DNA of 64,000 nt from Vibrio xiamenensis (GCF_900100015.1 NZ_FNDD01000006.1:1-64000); one strand, 5' to 3'. Counted from the stretch's first letter, positions 9,549 to 18,913 are shown. Numbers and translations are program-made. The notes: generated from the letters alone by a model not told the origin.

Positions 9549-10856
9549 TTAGCGCCTGGCTAATCGTTGATGTGCGCGGGAAAAATGCCCAGCACAAAAT
9601 GCGCCAACAATCGATAATTCGCCAGCAAGGCAAAGCCCTGCGGTGACTTCAGCAAGCGCTCGTGCGTTTCCGCTGCCGTATAAGCCAAGAATATCTAAGC
9701 AGGCTTTTTGACTTGGTAAATGGGTACCGCCGCCAACCGTGCCAACCATTAGATTGGGCAAAGTGACGCTCGCGTAAAGATCGCCTTGCGCGTTTTGTTC
9801 CATTCGAGTGATACCGATTGAAGACTCAGCAACACATGCAGGGTCTTGGCCGCAAGCGATATAAAGCGCCGCTAGCGCATTCGCATAATGCGCGTTTACG
9901 CCAATTCCACCACTGAGCAATGAACCGGTTGTGGTCATTTGGCCGAATTCGACCATTTTAGCCACTTGGGTATGCAGGCGCTTCTCGATTAAAGCGGCGG
10001 GGATTGTGATGTCGGCGACCACTTTTTTTCCTCGCACACTGCGCATAGTGTGGCTATTCGGTTTTTTGTCACCCGATAAATTGCCATCCAAATAGCACGA
10101 ATGAATATCGACAGGACAAGATTGGATGATGTATTGATAGATAGTGTTGGTGGCGAACGTCACCATGTTTTGACCGCTCGCATCGCCAGTCAAATATTCA
10201 AATACCAGATAAACTCGATTGCCTTCGACATTGATGTTGATGTCTTTTAATTTGCCATAGCGGGTGGTTGAATGGGCTAATTGTTTAAATTGTTCATATT
10301 CGGTCACTGCCCACGCGACAAACTCACCGGCTTTTGTCACATTGGCGAATTCAAAGACTGGAGTGCGAGTAACCCCTTCGTTAATCACAAGCGCGGTAAC
10401 GCCGCCCGCTTCGGTAATTAATTTTGCGCCGCGCGAGTAGGATGCGACCAATGCCGCTTCGGTGGTCGCAAGCGGCACCAGATATTCGCCTTTTGCATGA
10501 GCACCATTGACGAGCAGGGGGCCGGCTAAACCGACCGGTAATTTGACGGTACCGATAAAGTGCTCAATGTTACTGCTGTAGAGGTTTTGCTGCTTTTCAC
10601 TGTCAGTATCGAGTAACGCGGCTTTGTTGGTACGTTCGGCGATCACTTGCCAGCGTTTTTCAATACATTGCGGAGTCAAAGCGGCGCTGTTGGGTAATTG
10701 TTGTTGTGACGACGTCACTTTTTCTTGGCTGTCGAGCTTCAAGTTTTCTTCCCACTTGGCACGTACGGCCGGGGATTGAGATAAATTGAGTTTAGGCATA
10801 AGTGACGTTAAAAAATTCTGGTCGAGGGATGATACTGATTGACCAGCAATTGGCAA
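9549..10856 (-). CDS. hmgA: Class I hydroxymethylglutaryl-CoA reductase
   Basis: This enzyme reduces HMG-CoA to mevalonate with NADPH. The 435-residue product has the class I catalytic set, counted from the first possible start: Glu133 in TTEAALVASYSRG, Lys264 in SGDKKPN, Asp338 in GQDPA and His429 in GHFSRAHQ. The NADPH-binding DASGQNM also fits, at about residues 225-231. It lacks the eukaryotic membrane domain. The start is uncertain: a TTG at 10856 extends furthest, and an in-frame ATG at 10799 (MPKLNLSQ) would remove 19 residues. Neither has a good ribosome binding site. No other mevalonate-pathway gene lies nearby. Confidence 0.93.
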   Translation of the reverse strand: MPIAGQSVSSLDQNFLTSLMPKLNLSQSPAVRAKWEENLKLDSQEKVTSSQQQLPNSAALTPQCIEKRWQVIAERTNKAALLDTDSEKQQNLYSSNIEHFIGTVKLPVGLAGPLLVNGAHAKGEYLVPLATTEAALVASYSRGAKLITEAGGVTALVINEGVTRTPVFEFANVTKAGEFVAWAVTEYEQFKQLAHSTTRYGKLKDININVEGNRVYLVFEYLTGDASGQNMVTFATNTIYQYIIQSCPVDIHSCYLDGNLSGDKKPNSHTMRSVRGKKVVADITIPAALIEKRLHTQVAKMVEFGQMTTTGSLLSGGIGVNAHYANALAALYIACGQDPACVAESSIGITRMEQNAQGDLYASVTLPNLMVGTVGGGTHLPSQKACLDILGLYGSGNARALAEVTAGLCLAGELSIVGAFCAGHFSRAHQRLARR

Positions 10857-10935
10857 TCATTCTAGCGCTAAGGTTGAGAGGTTTTACGAAAAACTGATGT
10901 GGAGATAAGTTAAATCGGGAAAAAGAATGGCGTAT

Positions 10936-11223
10936 TCAGATATGAATATCGAGCAATGAACCCAGCATATCCTGATCGCGCTGAATAACATTAGTACCGA
11001 CTCGGCTGTATTGGGTCGCTTGATTGAGCTCAACCATTGGCTCAACAAAAGAAGAAGGCGTAGTGTCTTTTGGTGCCTCAAACTCAACTTTGTTAAACGC
11101 AAGAGCGTCGCGATTGTTGAGATTCGTTTGAGCAATATCTTGAACGTCGCGCGCCGCAGAGTCGGCCATTTTACTGGACTGCTCAATAATTGAATAACCG
11201 GCGGGAATAGATGAAATGGTCAT
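10936..11223 (-). CDS. Small protein with flagellar rod/hook C-terminal-like motif
   Basis: The product has 95 residues from an ATG at 11223 with a GGAGAG ribosome binding site at good spacing. A longer reading starting at 11241 lacks such a site. It opens MTISSIPAGYSIIEQSSKMADSA. The last 35 residues, including EPMVELNQATQYSRVGTNVI and DQDMLGSLLDI, resemble the C-terminal helix of rod and hook proteins such as FlgC and FlgF (Flg_bbr_C). No flagellar genes are in the window. Similar short proteins in other bacteria are often mislabelled as chemotaxis proteins. Function is unknown. An overlapping ORF at 10884-11186 in another frame is treated as a shadow. Confidence 0.7.
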   Translation of the reverse strand: MTISSIPAGYSIIEQSSKMADSAARDVQDIAQTNLNNRDALAFNKVEFEAPKDTTPSSFVEPMVELNQATQYSRVGTNVIQRDQDMLGSLLDIHI

Positions 11224-11315
11224 AATTGCTCTCCTGTACAAAAATTGTACGTTGAGTTTGCGACTCTAGCAACTAATTAGTGATGTTTTTATAAATTGAG
11301 CGTTAGGGTGAGTGA

Positions 11316-11522
11316 TCAGCAAAACAGTGAACGAATTAATTCCAGTTCATCGCCATCAAGAAGATCGCCAGTGCTTGGGTGCAATTCTTGATTAATTTCA
11401 GCTTGCAGACTTTGCAGTTCCTTAGGCGTTAGTTGTTTTATCTGTAATTTGATCTGTTCAAGTACGGCTTGGTGACCATCGACAGTTTGCAGTTTTAGGT
11501 TGGGAGATTGGGTTAGTTCCAT
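11316..11522 (-). CDS. hypothetical 68-residue acidic protein
   Basis: I do not recognise this gene. It encodes a short helical, acidic protein with regular Leu and Gln spacing (VLEQIKLQIKQLTPKELQSL) and a C-terminal DGDELELIRSLFC. It has no signal peptide or membrane segment. The ribosome binding site is weak. It lies between the rod-like small gene and yccS on the same strand, with about 90 bases to each side. It is kept as a likely gene because coding-like composition fills an otherwise open gap. Confidence 0.5.
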   Translation of the reverse strand: MELTQSPNLKLQTVDGHQAVLEQIKLQIKQLTPKELQSLQAEINQELHPSTGDLLDGDELELIRSLFC

Positions 11523-11609
11523 TTGTTCAGTCTTGTCGTCTTTATCTGACCTAATTGTAAGACCTCAAAGAGTGAAAAATGTTCGAATAATGTCAGCCGA
11601 TGTTATGCC

Positions 11610-11637
11610 AAGGTGAAGGTGTGAGCCCCTTCACCTT
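11610..11637. terminator. Stem-loop at the end of the yccS-like gene
   Basis: AAGGTGAAGG (11610-11619) pairs with CCTTCACCTT (11628-11637) around an eight-base loop, and its edge touches the yccS stop codon. There is no T-run on either strand, so it may be a factor-dependent end or a stabilising hairpin, not a classical terminator. Confidence 0.5.
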
Positions 11638-13819
11638 AATTCTTGGCTTTATCTTCTATGGGAGCGTGTTCAACCCGCACTGCAAATTTCGAGGCTAGGG
11701 AGTGAAGCTCTGGCAGCATTCGATAAATCAGATAAAGTTGCTGTAGCACCATTCGAGCTGAGTTGTCATCTTCATCGCGCCATTCTGAAAGTCGCTTCTC
11801 AAGATACGGCTCATCAATATCGCTGGTATCGCAATCTTGACGGTGTTGATTGAGCTGCGTGGCTAATACATCGAGATGGCGATGAATTACACGGTGACTG
11901 TCGAGCACTAACTGGTGGGTCTGTTGGTCCTCGATTCGTGTACGATGGGCGCCTATTGCCGAGATATAACTGAGCAATGCATGATTGAGCGACAAAAATC
12001 GATAACTCTCTTCCGTGGCTGAGCGATAGCGACCTGGCTCGGCAAGCATACTACTGATGGCAGTGGTGAGGTTGGCATCGGCATCGTGTGCTTTGCGACG
12101 CGCGACGCGATAACTTAAGCTGTCTTTCTTACCAATACGGTATTGGCCAATAATTTGTGCCAAATAATCTTTGTTGGTGAGAATCGACTCGCCCATGACC
12201 TTATGCAGGCGTTTTGCTTGCCAATCGGGTAGCACGTACATCACACAGAAAACCGCGAGACCACAACCCATTAATGTATCGGCGAGACGTGGTAAGACGA
12301 CCGCGAATCCTTCTCCGAGTTGATTAAAGCAAAACAGCACGAAGACGGTAATAAAGCCGGTCGCGTAGCCGTAATTATTTAATCTAAAGGCGAAAAACAG
12401 CACACCAGAAATCACAATCAGTACCAGTTGGCTTTCCTGAGAAGGAAAGAACGTCAGCAGCGGTACGCCAATTAACAAGCCAGCTAAGGTGCCAATGATG
12501 CGCGCCACCAGTTTTTGACGCGTCGCGCTGTAGTTCGGCTGACATACAAACAAGGTGGTCAGTAGTATCCAATAGCCACGTTCAAGACCAAGTCCTTGGA
12601 TGATGCCATACCCAGCAACCAGCGCCAGGGAGAGCCGAACTGCATGGCGATATAGCCGAGAATCTTTATTTAAATTCGAGCGAATCCGTTCCCACATAGT
12701 ACGTAAGGTATGCGCTTCGGTGTCATCAAGTTGACCTTCATCAAGTTGATTGGCATCAGGGTTATTGACGTTACTTAACTGGCGTTCAACGGTGCTTAGG
12801 TTATTAAACAGATAACCCAGTTGAGCAAGTAAATTTCGCCACTCCGGCCTTTGTTGCTGCTGAAGGTGAGTTAACGAAGCTTGCAGTTCATCCAGCGCGA
12901 GTGTCGACGCTTGGCTGTGTTCATAAGGGTTACCTAGACGAATTGAAGCTGCGATATCTCGGCATGCTTGGGCTTGAGTGGTCATTAAATGTTTAAAGCG
13001 AAACAGTACGTCGGAATGACGAAAATGCTCGGCAAGTTCTTGATAACGATAATGAGTTGAGCTAGCGCGTTCATGGATATCTTGGGCTAGGAAATAGATC
13101 GCAAGAAAACGGTCACTGGCGCTATCAACATAACCGCGTTTGGAACGTGTCAAAAACGTCATCTTACATAAATTGAGTGCGCTGACGGTCGCTGCATTCA
13201 GAGAAGCTTCTTTTAAGCGCAGCGGCTGCGGCGTTAAGTCGCTGACAGGGTGGAACAGTTCGCTTTTACTGTCCAGGTAATTAGCTAAAGCCAAAAAGAC
13301 ATTGGCTAAGCTTTGTTGTACGGGTTGAAGCGGTGATATCAGATACCAAATCATTGAAACCACGTAGTACCACAAGGCGCCAATTAGCAGCATTGTCGGT
13401 TGTAGCCAAAGATTGACGCTTTGGTTGGCGCCGAGCATAGTGTAAACCGCGATAAGCAAAGACCCGAATGCGATACTTGCATAACGAGGCCCAATGGCCC
13501 CAAGCATAATAAAGCCAAAAGTGGACGTCACTAATCCGAGCGCAAACAACAGCGGGTGATTGAATAAAAGCTCAACAGAAAAGGTCGCAATGGCGAAACA
13601 GCCTAAGGTGAGAGTGATGCTTTTCAAACGCCCGGTGAAACTGTCATCGCTTTCTGCTAGAGCGGCGGCAATGACGCCAAGCAAAAGCGGAATGATCAGC
13701 GAATTCAGCTGTAAGTACCAAGCCGGTATCGCAATGCCCGCCAAGGTAATTAAAATCAATACGCTGTAATTAAGAGATTTGTTCGACCAGTAAAGGCGTA
13801 ACGGCTTTGTGAATTGCAC
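11636..13819 (-). CDS. yccS: YccS/YhfK family inner-membrane protein (FUSC)
   Basis: This 727-residue integral membrane protein has two sets of hydrophobic segments (about 18-165 and 395-530). Each set is followed by a cytosolic helical region, the duplicated layout of the YccS/YhfK group in the FUSC (aromatic acid exporter-like) superfamily. RGYWILLTTLFVCQPNYSATR, in the second membrane block, is a strong family signature. Substrate and role are not established. A GTG start at 13819 is supported by a purine-rich TAAGAAGCG upstream. It is divergent from helD, with about 190 bases between. Confidence 0.9.
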   Translation of the reverse strand: MQFTKPLRLYWSNKSLNYSVLILITLAGIAIPAWYLQLNSLIIPLLLGVIAAALAESDDSFTGRLKSITLTLGCFAIATFSVELLFNHPLLFALGLVTSTFGFIMLGAIGPRYASIAFGSLLIAVYTMLGANQSVNLWLQPTMLLIGALWYYVVSMIWYLISPLQPVQQSLANVFLALANYLDSKSELFHPVSDLTPQPLRLKEASLNAATVSALNLCKMTFLTRSKRGYVDSASDRFLAIYFLAQDIHERASSTHYRYQELAEHFRHSDVLFRFKHLMTTQAQACRDIAASIRLGNPYEHSQASTLALDELQASLTHLQQQQRPEWRNLLAQLGYLFNNLSTVERQLSNVNNPDANQLDEGQLDDTEAHTLRTMWERIRSNLNKDSRLYRHAVRLSLALVAGYGIIQGLGLERGYWILLTTLFVCQPNYSATRQKLVARIIGTLAGLLIGVPLLTFFPSQESQLVLIVISGVLFFAFRLNNYGYATGFITVFVLFCFNQLGEGFAVVLPRLADTLMGCGLAVFCVMYVLPDWQAKRLHKVMGESILTNKDYLAQIIGQYRIGKKDSLSYRVARRKAHDADANLTTAISSMLAEPGRYRSATEESYRFLSLNHALLSYISAIGAHRTRIEDQQTHQLVLDSHRVIHRHLDVLATQLNQHRQDCDTSDIDEPYLEKRLSEWRDEDDNSARMVLQQLYLIYRMLPELHSLASKFAVRVEHAPIEDKAKN

Positions 13820-14011
13820 GCAGTATTCGCTTCTTAAAATGAGAAAGAGACAATCGATGATCTTAGCAAGATTCTATAGTAACGTTCTGATACAGATAAA
13901 GAAACCATACTATTTGGTTGGCTTTTAATCAGTGAATGATTGACACAAATTTTTCATATTATTTTTTTGTTGGGCTATGATGGCTCTAATTCAATTGAAA
14001 GGCTAGACACA

Positions 14012-16084
14012 ATGCAGCTAAGTGCCAATAAGACTGCAAAATTCTTAATCCAAAATGAGTATCATCAGGTCGCACTCGATCATGATGTGTTGGTGATATC
14101 TTCAGAGCGTTATGAAGAACGCATTCCCTTTAACGTGTGGAATGGTCGTATTGAGCTCAAGCGCGGATTAATCTGGAGCGGATTACAATTCTTTGCTAAC
14201 GAGGAGCAAGGTGTCCAACGTTCTTGGATGGTTCAAGGGTTAGGCTGGGAAGACAGCCGCCGCTTTGCAAAATATGCAGTAGATCGCTACCAAACTTGGC
14301 ATACCAAACAGTGCGAACAACTCAATAAGTACTTGCCGGAATGGGAGCAAGAATTGTATCGCTTGCGCCGTTTGCCGTTTTTCCTATCTCACTCGGAAGT
14401 GGATAAGTGGCTCAAATTGCTGTATCGCGATTTTGATTTGATGAACATGTCACTTGAAGAAGCGTGTCATCGTATTCCTGATCGCATGGCACCGATGTTA
14501 CCTTGGATAAGTGAAACTGACGACACTTTGCTCGCACGCAACCAAGAGTGGATAGAGCGTGAGCGTGGTAACTGGGAAGTGCTGTTCTCACAACTTGAAT
14601 CCTCGCCGCTGAATCTTTCTCAGCAGCAAGCTGTGCTGTTAAATGATGACAACAACTTGGTGCTCGCGGGTGCCGGTTCGGGCAAAACCAGTGTATTAAT
14701 GGCGCGGGTTGCTTATTTACTGCAGAGCCATTTAGCGCAGTCGAATGAAATTTTGATGTTAGCGTTTGGCCGTGAAGCGGCGTCTGAAATGCGTGATCGG
14801 CTACAAAACCGCATTGGACTCTCAGCCGAAGGGGTTCACGTTAACACCTTCCATCAACTGGGGTTGTCGATTCTAAAACAAGTTGATGGTAGCGACGTCA
14901 CCATTTCTCCGCTCGCCCTTGATGATAATCAGCGCCACGCATGGTGTATTGATTGGCTGAAAAAACATTGGATGACGCCAACCAACTTCAAACGTTGGCA
15001 AAAGCATTTATCGACTTGGCCAATTGCCTACTTAGCGGGCGACGATGAACTGGGAAGTCATGTCGAGAACCCTAAATTGATAGCTTGGCTCGACAGCCAG
15101 ATGATGCAGTTGGCTGCGATGGGAATGTCGAAAAAAGATTTGCAGCAACGTTTGGTTGAACACGCGGATTATACTCGTTTGAATAGCGAACTTGCCCTCG
15201 TATGGCCGTGTTATCAAGCTTGGCAACAGATGCTTAAAGAGCAAGGGCAAATTGACTTTAATATTATGGTGACGCGTGCGACCCAGTACGTTAAACGCGG
15301 TAAGTTTATTCCACCGTGGAAATTCATCATGATCGATGAATACCAAGACATTTCCCCTGAGCGTTTGGCTTTGGTCGAAGCTTTGTGTGAGCGCAACAAA
15401 AAGCAACAAACGCCAACCGTGCTGTTTGCCGTCGGCGATGATTGGCAATCCATTTATCAGTTTGCTGGTTCAGATGTTGATTTAACCACCGGGTTTTCAG
15501 AGCGTTTTCCGCACTCGACGGTGCACTATCTCGACACCACGTATCGATTCAATAATCAGATTGGTGATGTGGCAAACCGCTTTATCCAGCGTAACCCGAA
15601 TCAGTTACCAAAAACACTCAACAGCTTTAAGCAACAGAAGAAAAAAGCGGTGATGTTGACGCCAAGCAGCAGTATTGAAAAAGTGTTGGATCAGCTCAAC
15701 CGTAAGGCGAAAAGCAAGCAAACCGTATTGCTACTTGGGCGTAATCACTATCATAAGCCAGACTTATTTTCCGATTGGCAAAAGCAATTTGCTTTGCTGG
15801 ATATTCAGTTTATGACGTGCCATGGCAGTAAGGGTAAAGAAGCGGATTATGTGTTTGTATTGTCCGTCGATGAAGGCCAGTTTCCAGCCAAAGTTAAAAC
15901 GCTGCATTTGGACAGTGCGCTTACCCAAAGCAGTGACGAGTTTGATTTTGCTGAGGAGCGAAGACTCTTCTATGTTGCACTTACTCGCGCGAAAGAGAAA
16001 GTGTGGGTGACGTACAACGGAAATGGTTCTGTGTTTGTTAAAGAGTTACTCGAACAGGGATATTCGGTCAGTAAACAGAAATAG
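14012..16084 (+). CDS. helD: DNA helicase IV (HelD)
   Basis: This superfamily 1 helicase has 690 residues from the ATG at 14012. The start was chosen because MQLSANKTAKF aligns with the E. coli HelD opening and AAAGG lies about ten bases upstream; the open frame extends to 13940 without homology. Walker A is LAGAGSGKTSVL, the DEXX-type motif is IMIDEYQDISPERLAL, and later motifs include GDDWQSIYQFAGSD, FMTCHGSKGKEADYV and FYVALTRAKEKV. An N-terminal accessory region of about 190 residues precedes the ATPase core, as in HelD. It probably acts in DNA repair or recombination. A terminator follows. Confidence 0.95.
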   Translation: MQLSANKTAKFLIQNEYHQVALDHDVLVISSERYEERIPFNVWNGRIELKRGLIWSGLQFFANEEQGVQRSWMVQGLGWEDSRRFAKYAVDRYQTWHTKQCEQLNKYLPEWEQELYRLRRLPFFLSHSEVDKWLKLLYRDFDLMNMSLEEACHRIPDRMAPMLPWISETDDTLLARNQEWIERERGNWEVLFSQLESSPLNLSQQQAVLLNDDNNLVLAGAGSGKTSVLMARVAYLLQSHLAQSNEILMLAFGREAASEMRDRLQNRIGLSAEGVHVNTFHQLGLSILKQVDGSDVTISPLALDDNQRHAWCIDWLKKHWMTPTNFKRWQKHLSTWPIAYLAGDDELGSHVENPKLIAWLDSQMMQLAAMGMSKKDLQQRLVEHADYTRLNSELALVWPCYQAWQQMLKEQGQIDFNIMVTRATQYVKRGKFIPPWKFIMIDEYQDISPERLALVEALCERNKKQQTPTVLFAVGDDWQSIYQFAGSDVDLTTGFSERFPHSTVHYLDTTYRFNNQIGDVANRFIQRNPNQLPKTLNSFKQQKKKAVMLTPSSSIEKVLDQLNRKAKSKQTVLLLGRNHYHKPDLFSDWQKQFALLDIQFMTCHGSKGKEADYVFVLSVDEGQFPAKVKTLHLDSALTQSSDEFDFAEERRLFYVALTRAKEKVWVTYNGNGSVFVKELLEQGYSVSKQK

Positions 16085-16104
16085 AACTCGAATTTACGCC
16101 ATAA

Positions 16105-16131
16105 AAAAGCCTGCATCATTGCAGGCTTTTT
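16105..16131. terminator. Bidirectional intrinsic terminator between helD and mgsA
   Basis: AAAAGCCTGC (16105-16114) pairs with GCAGGCTTTT (16121-16130) around ATCATT. T-runs follow on both strands, so it can end both convergent genes. Confidence 0.9.
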
Positions 16132-16152
16132 CTATTTTCACGTACCTATTGT

Positions 16153-16608
16153 TTAAATACGCTCAGCTAAATAAGCTTGATAGTCGGGAATTTCGATATC
16201 TACTTGTTGCTCAATCAAGTCAGACGCAAACAGGAATTTTGCGGTTGCGCGGTTAGTGGCGACGGGAATATTCCACACACTGGCGATACGCAGCAGCGCT
16301 TTGACATCTGGGTCGTGAGGCACAGAATTCAGTGGATCCCAGAAGAAGATTAATACGTCAATTTTACCTTCAGAAATCAGTGAACCGATTTGTTGGTCGC
16401 CTCCCATAGGACCACTGATCATACTCTTGATAGCAAGCCCTGTTTCTTTACTCAGCATGTGACCCGTTGTGCCAGTGGCGTAAAGGAAGTGACGTTGGAG
16501 TTTTTCCAAGTTTTCGGTTACCCAACGCAATAACTCTTTTTTGCAGTTATCGTGGGCGACGAGAGCAATGTGCTTATTTGCTGGCATTGTCCTTGTTGTT
16601 TTCTGCAT
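16153..16608 (-). CDS. mgsA: Methylglyoxal synthase MgsA
   Basis: MgsA converts dihydroxyacetone phosphate to methylglyoxal and phosphate in the cytosol, relieving sugar-phosphate build-up. The 151-residue length matches E. coli MgsA (152). Strong signatures are [43 protein letters not shown] and [20 protein letters not shown], which include the phosphate-binding and catalytic Asp regions. It is the last gene before the shared terminator. Its substrate is the product of glpD, encoded 7 kb away. An aldehyde reductase gene (yqhD) lies 1 kb upstream. Confidence 0.98.
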   Translation of the reverse strand: MQKTTRTMPANKHIALVAHDNCKKELLRWVTENLEKLQRHFLYATGTTGHMLSKETGLAIKSMISGPMGGDQQIGSLISEGKIDVLIFFWDPLNSVPHDPDVKALLRIASVWNIPVATNRATAKFLFASDLIEQQVDIEIPDYQAYLAERI

Positions 16609-16981
16609 TTCTTGTTCCTAAAAGTCAGTCTTCGATAATAACGCTATTGTGACATTAATTGTGTTTAAAGACATAAACAAATAGCGCGAGTTTGTGATGC
16701 TCGAGTAAGAATAAATTTAACCTTCGAACGAAAAATAAGACAATTCATCATTCGTTAATATGAAATCATAAACTTATTTTAAATCAATTGGTTTTATTAA
16801 CAAAACACTGTACAAAATATGAGACTGATACCTGAGTAATGATTCGAATTCTCAATGCCATTGACACTGTGCAAACAAAAGGAGTTAATCGTATTTAAGG
16901 TTGAGTATTTGCTCTGATTTTGACCCGTCACATTCGCCGAATAGGCACCATCAGAGCGCAAAGCAAATAGGGCGTTTATTG
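16609..16981. other. AT-rich intergenic region between mgsA and the acetyltransferase gene
   Basis: This 373-base gap must hold the divergent promoters of mgsA and the downstream GNAT gene. I see AT-rich sequence and a purine-rich AAAAGGAG near 16879 that has no start codon in range. A 111-residue minus-strand ORF here lacks family resemblance and overlaps the GNAT gene, so it is not called. No RNA gene is recognised. Confidence 0.4.
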
Positions 16982-17512
16982 ATGATATATATCGAATCAC
17001 AACGACTGAGAATGTCACAAATTCGCTCTGACCATTGGTCGTTATTTCTGCGTCTACATCAAGATAAGGCGGTGATTCGTTACGCGTTCGACAGACCTGA
17101 CGTTGAAGAGATTCGTATGCGTTTTGAAGCACGCTTACCTGAATGGAATTGGGGCGATGAACACTGGCTATGCTTGGTGATCAGTGACAAATTCAGCGGT
17201 CAATGGCTAGGCGTCTCCGGGTTACAAATTAGCGAAGACGGTAGCAGTGTTGAAATCGGCTATTTATTGTTAGAAGAATTTCATGGCAAAGGTTTTGGCA
17301 CCGAATCACTTTTGGCGTTGGTTAATCATATTGAACACTATTTTCCAGTGATGGAGATACGCGCCATTGTCACAGAGGGCAATTTGGCATACTGCAGAAT
17401 TCTTGAAAAGGCCCATTTTAAGCTGGAAAACACTGAGCCTTTGGCGTTTCAAATTGGTGGTGAGTGGTATGATGACCTCATTTATTGTTATCAGGTTAAG
17501 CGTCGTCATTAA
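16982..17512 (+). CDS. GNAT N-acetyltransferase (RimJ/RimL-like)
   Basis: From the ATG at 16982 the product has 176 residues. It opens MIYIESQRLRMSQIRSDHWSLF, the usual beginning of RimJ/RimL-type acetyltransferases. The acetyl-CoA loop region is VEIGYLLLEEFHGKGFGTESL, with a relaxed GKGFGTE version of the RxxGxG/A motif. ILEKAHFKLE is the usual C-terminal segment. The open frame reaches 16901, but the upstream part has no family match. The substrate cannot be told from sequence: such enzymes modify ribosomal proteins, antibiotics or small amines. It ends 80 bases before the convergent yqhD stop. Confidence 0.82.
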   Translation: MIYIESQRLRMSQIRSDHWSLFLRLHQDKAVIRYAFDRPDVEEIRMRFEARLPEWNWGDEHWLCLVISDKFSGQWLGVSGLQISEDGSSVEIGYLLLEEFHGKGFGTESLLALVNHIEHYFPVMEIRAIVTEGNLAYCRILEKAHFKLENTEPLAFQIGGEWYDDLIYCYQVKRRH

Positions 17513-17544
17513 TCGCAATTGTATAACATGTTTTGGGGGGCAAA

Positions 17545-17566
17545 AAAGGCAGCCTTGGCTGCCTTT
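17545..17566. terminator. Intrinsic terminator between acetyltransferase and yqhD
   Basis: AAAGGCAGCC (17545-17554) pairs with GGCTGCCTTT (17557-17566). On the minus strand it is followed by T6, fitting termination of yqhD. It lies about 30 bases after the plus-strand gene as well. Confidence 0.85.
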
Positions 17567-17591
17567 GATGTGGTAGGGATACATTTGCCGC

Positions 17592-18746
17592 TTAGGCAAT
17601 GGCTTCTTCTAGGATGTCTTTCACCACCGTTGGCGTGATAGCTTGGTTGACACCAATTTTCACTAAGCCATGTTCGGTGAGTTGTTCCACCACTTTCTCA
17701 ATCGCCTGCTCTTTGGTCGTGCCATGCTCTGCAAATTGAGTATCAACATTGAGTGAATGATAGAAAGCTTCAATTTTACCGATGGTTTGCTCGGCAAGTT
17801 GAGGGCTGTCGCTAAGACCAAAAACGTTGCGCCCCATTTGCTCAAGTTTGCCGCGTCTGACTTCAATTTGGTTGCGTAGCAGCGAAGGTTGTACGATCGC
17901 CAGTGAGCGAGCATGGTCAACACCCCATAACGCGGTAAATTCGTGGCCAATCATATGGGTCGCCCAATCTTGCGAGACACCCAGGCCAATCAAACCATTT
18001 AGTGCTTGGTTAGCTGACCACATCAGGTTGGCGCGCCACTCGTCGTTATCTCGGTTGGCAAAGTTTTCGCCCAACCATTTCAAATTGCGTAGCAAGGTTT
18101 CGGCGTAGCCGTCTTGAACCATCGCGCTATGCACAACTGTAATGTATTGCTCACACACGTGAACCCAAGCATCCACGATGCCATTCACCAGCTGGCGCTC
18201 CGGCAGGGTTTTCATTACATCCGGATCCATCACTGCAAATTTTGGCTGCACGTGCGCCGACATAAACGACAACTTATCTTGAGTGGCTTTACGAGTGATA
18301 ACCGCGCCACTGTTCGATTCCGAACCTGTTGCTGGCAGAGTCAAAATTGCGGCCAAAGGCGTTGCGGAGGTTACCGGGTGTTGACGCGTTAGAATGTCCC
18401 AGCCATCGCCCGAGTATTTAGAGGCTGCCGCAACGTATTTTGAACCGTCGATCACAGAGCCGCCTCCGACAGCAAGAATAAAGTCGATACCTTGTTGTTT
18501 AACAATAGCGACCGCTTTGTCTAAGGTTTCTTTGGTTGGGTTTGGCTCAACGCCCGAAAATTCAACCCATTGATGATTATTAAGTGCTTCACTGACTTGG
18601 TCGTAAACACCGTTACGCTTGATCGAACCGCCACCGTAGATAACCAGTACTTTTTGGTCTGCTGGAATCGCGTCTGTGATCGCGCTAATTTGGCCTCGGC
18701 CAAAGTAGATTCGAGTTGGGTTCGCGTAATTAAATTGCATAGTCAC
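17592..18746 (-). CDS. yqhD: Iron-containing alcohol dehydrogenase YqhD (aldehyde reductase)
   Basis: This NADPH-dependent aldehyde reductase of the iron-containing alcohol dehydrogenase family has 384 residues. The opening FNYANPTRIYFGRG, the cofactor loop LVIYGGGSIKRNGVYDQV, AVGGGSVIDGSKYVAAAS and LPATGSESNSGAVIT are typical. Metal-binding His residues fall in HMIGHEFTALWGVDHARSL. E. coli YqhD removes short-chain aldehydes including methylglyoxal. A GTG at 18746 is best spaced from AAGGAAG, and an ATG two codons later is possible. The divergent AraC-type gene has the same arrangement as yqhC-yqhD, so activation by that regulator under aldehyde stress is likely. Confidence 0.95.
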   Translation of the reverse strand: MTMQFNYANPTRIYFGRGQISAITDAIPADQKVLVIYGGGSIKRNGVYDQVSEALNNHQWVEFSGVEPNPTKETLDKAVAIVKQQGIDFILAVGGGSVIDGSKYVAAASKYSGDGWDILTRQHPVTSATPLAAILTLPATGSESNSGAVITRKATQDKLSFMSAHVQPKFAVMDPDVMKTLPERQLVNGIVDAWVHVCEQYITVVHSAMVQDGYAETLLRNLKWLGENFANRDNDEWRANLMWSANQALNGLIGLGVSQDWATHMIGHEFTALWGVDHARSLAIVQPSLLRNQIEVRRGKLEQMGRNVFGLSDSPQLAEQTIGKIEAFYHSLNVDTQFAEHGTTKEQAIEKVVEQLTEHGLVKIGVNQAITPTVVKDILEEAIA

Positions 18747-18913
18747 GAGTTGCTTCCTTAATCGTTATGAGGAGAAAACGCATTCATCGAGTGATTGCGA
18801 TTTGAGGATACGAAGTGCATATTAGTACTCAATACTGAAGTATTAAAGGCCAATTTCTCGATTTTTATTGCCTAATACTTCTAACTTGATTGCAAATATA
18901 AGGATTGAGTGGA

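Noticed and set aside
10884-11186. 100-residue minus-strand ORF in another frame of the rod-like gene
   Set aside because: Overlaps a better ORF that has a ribosome binding site; composition is Leu/Arg-rich as in shadow frames.
16797-17132. 111-residue minus-strand ORF opposite the acetyltransferase start
   Set aside because: No ribosome binding site or family resemblance, overlaps a supported GNAT gene.
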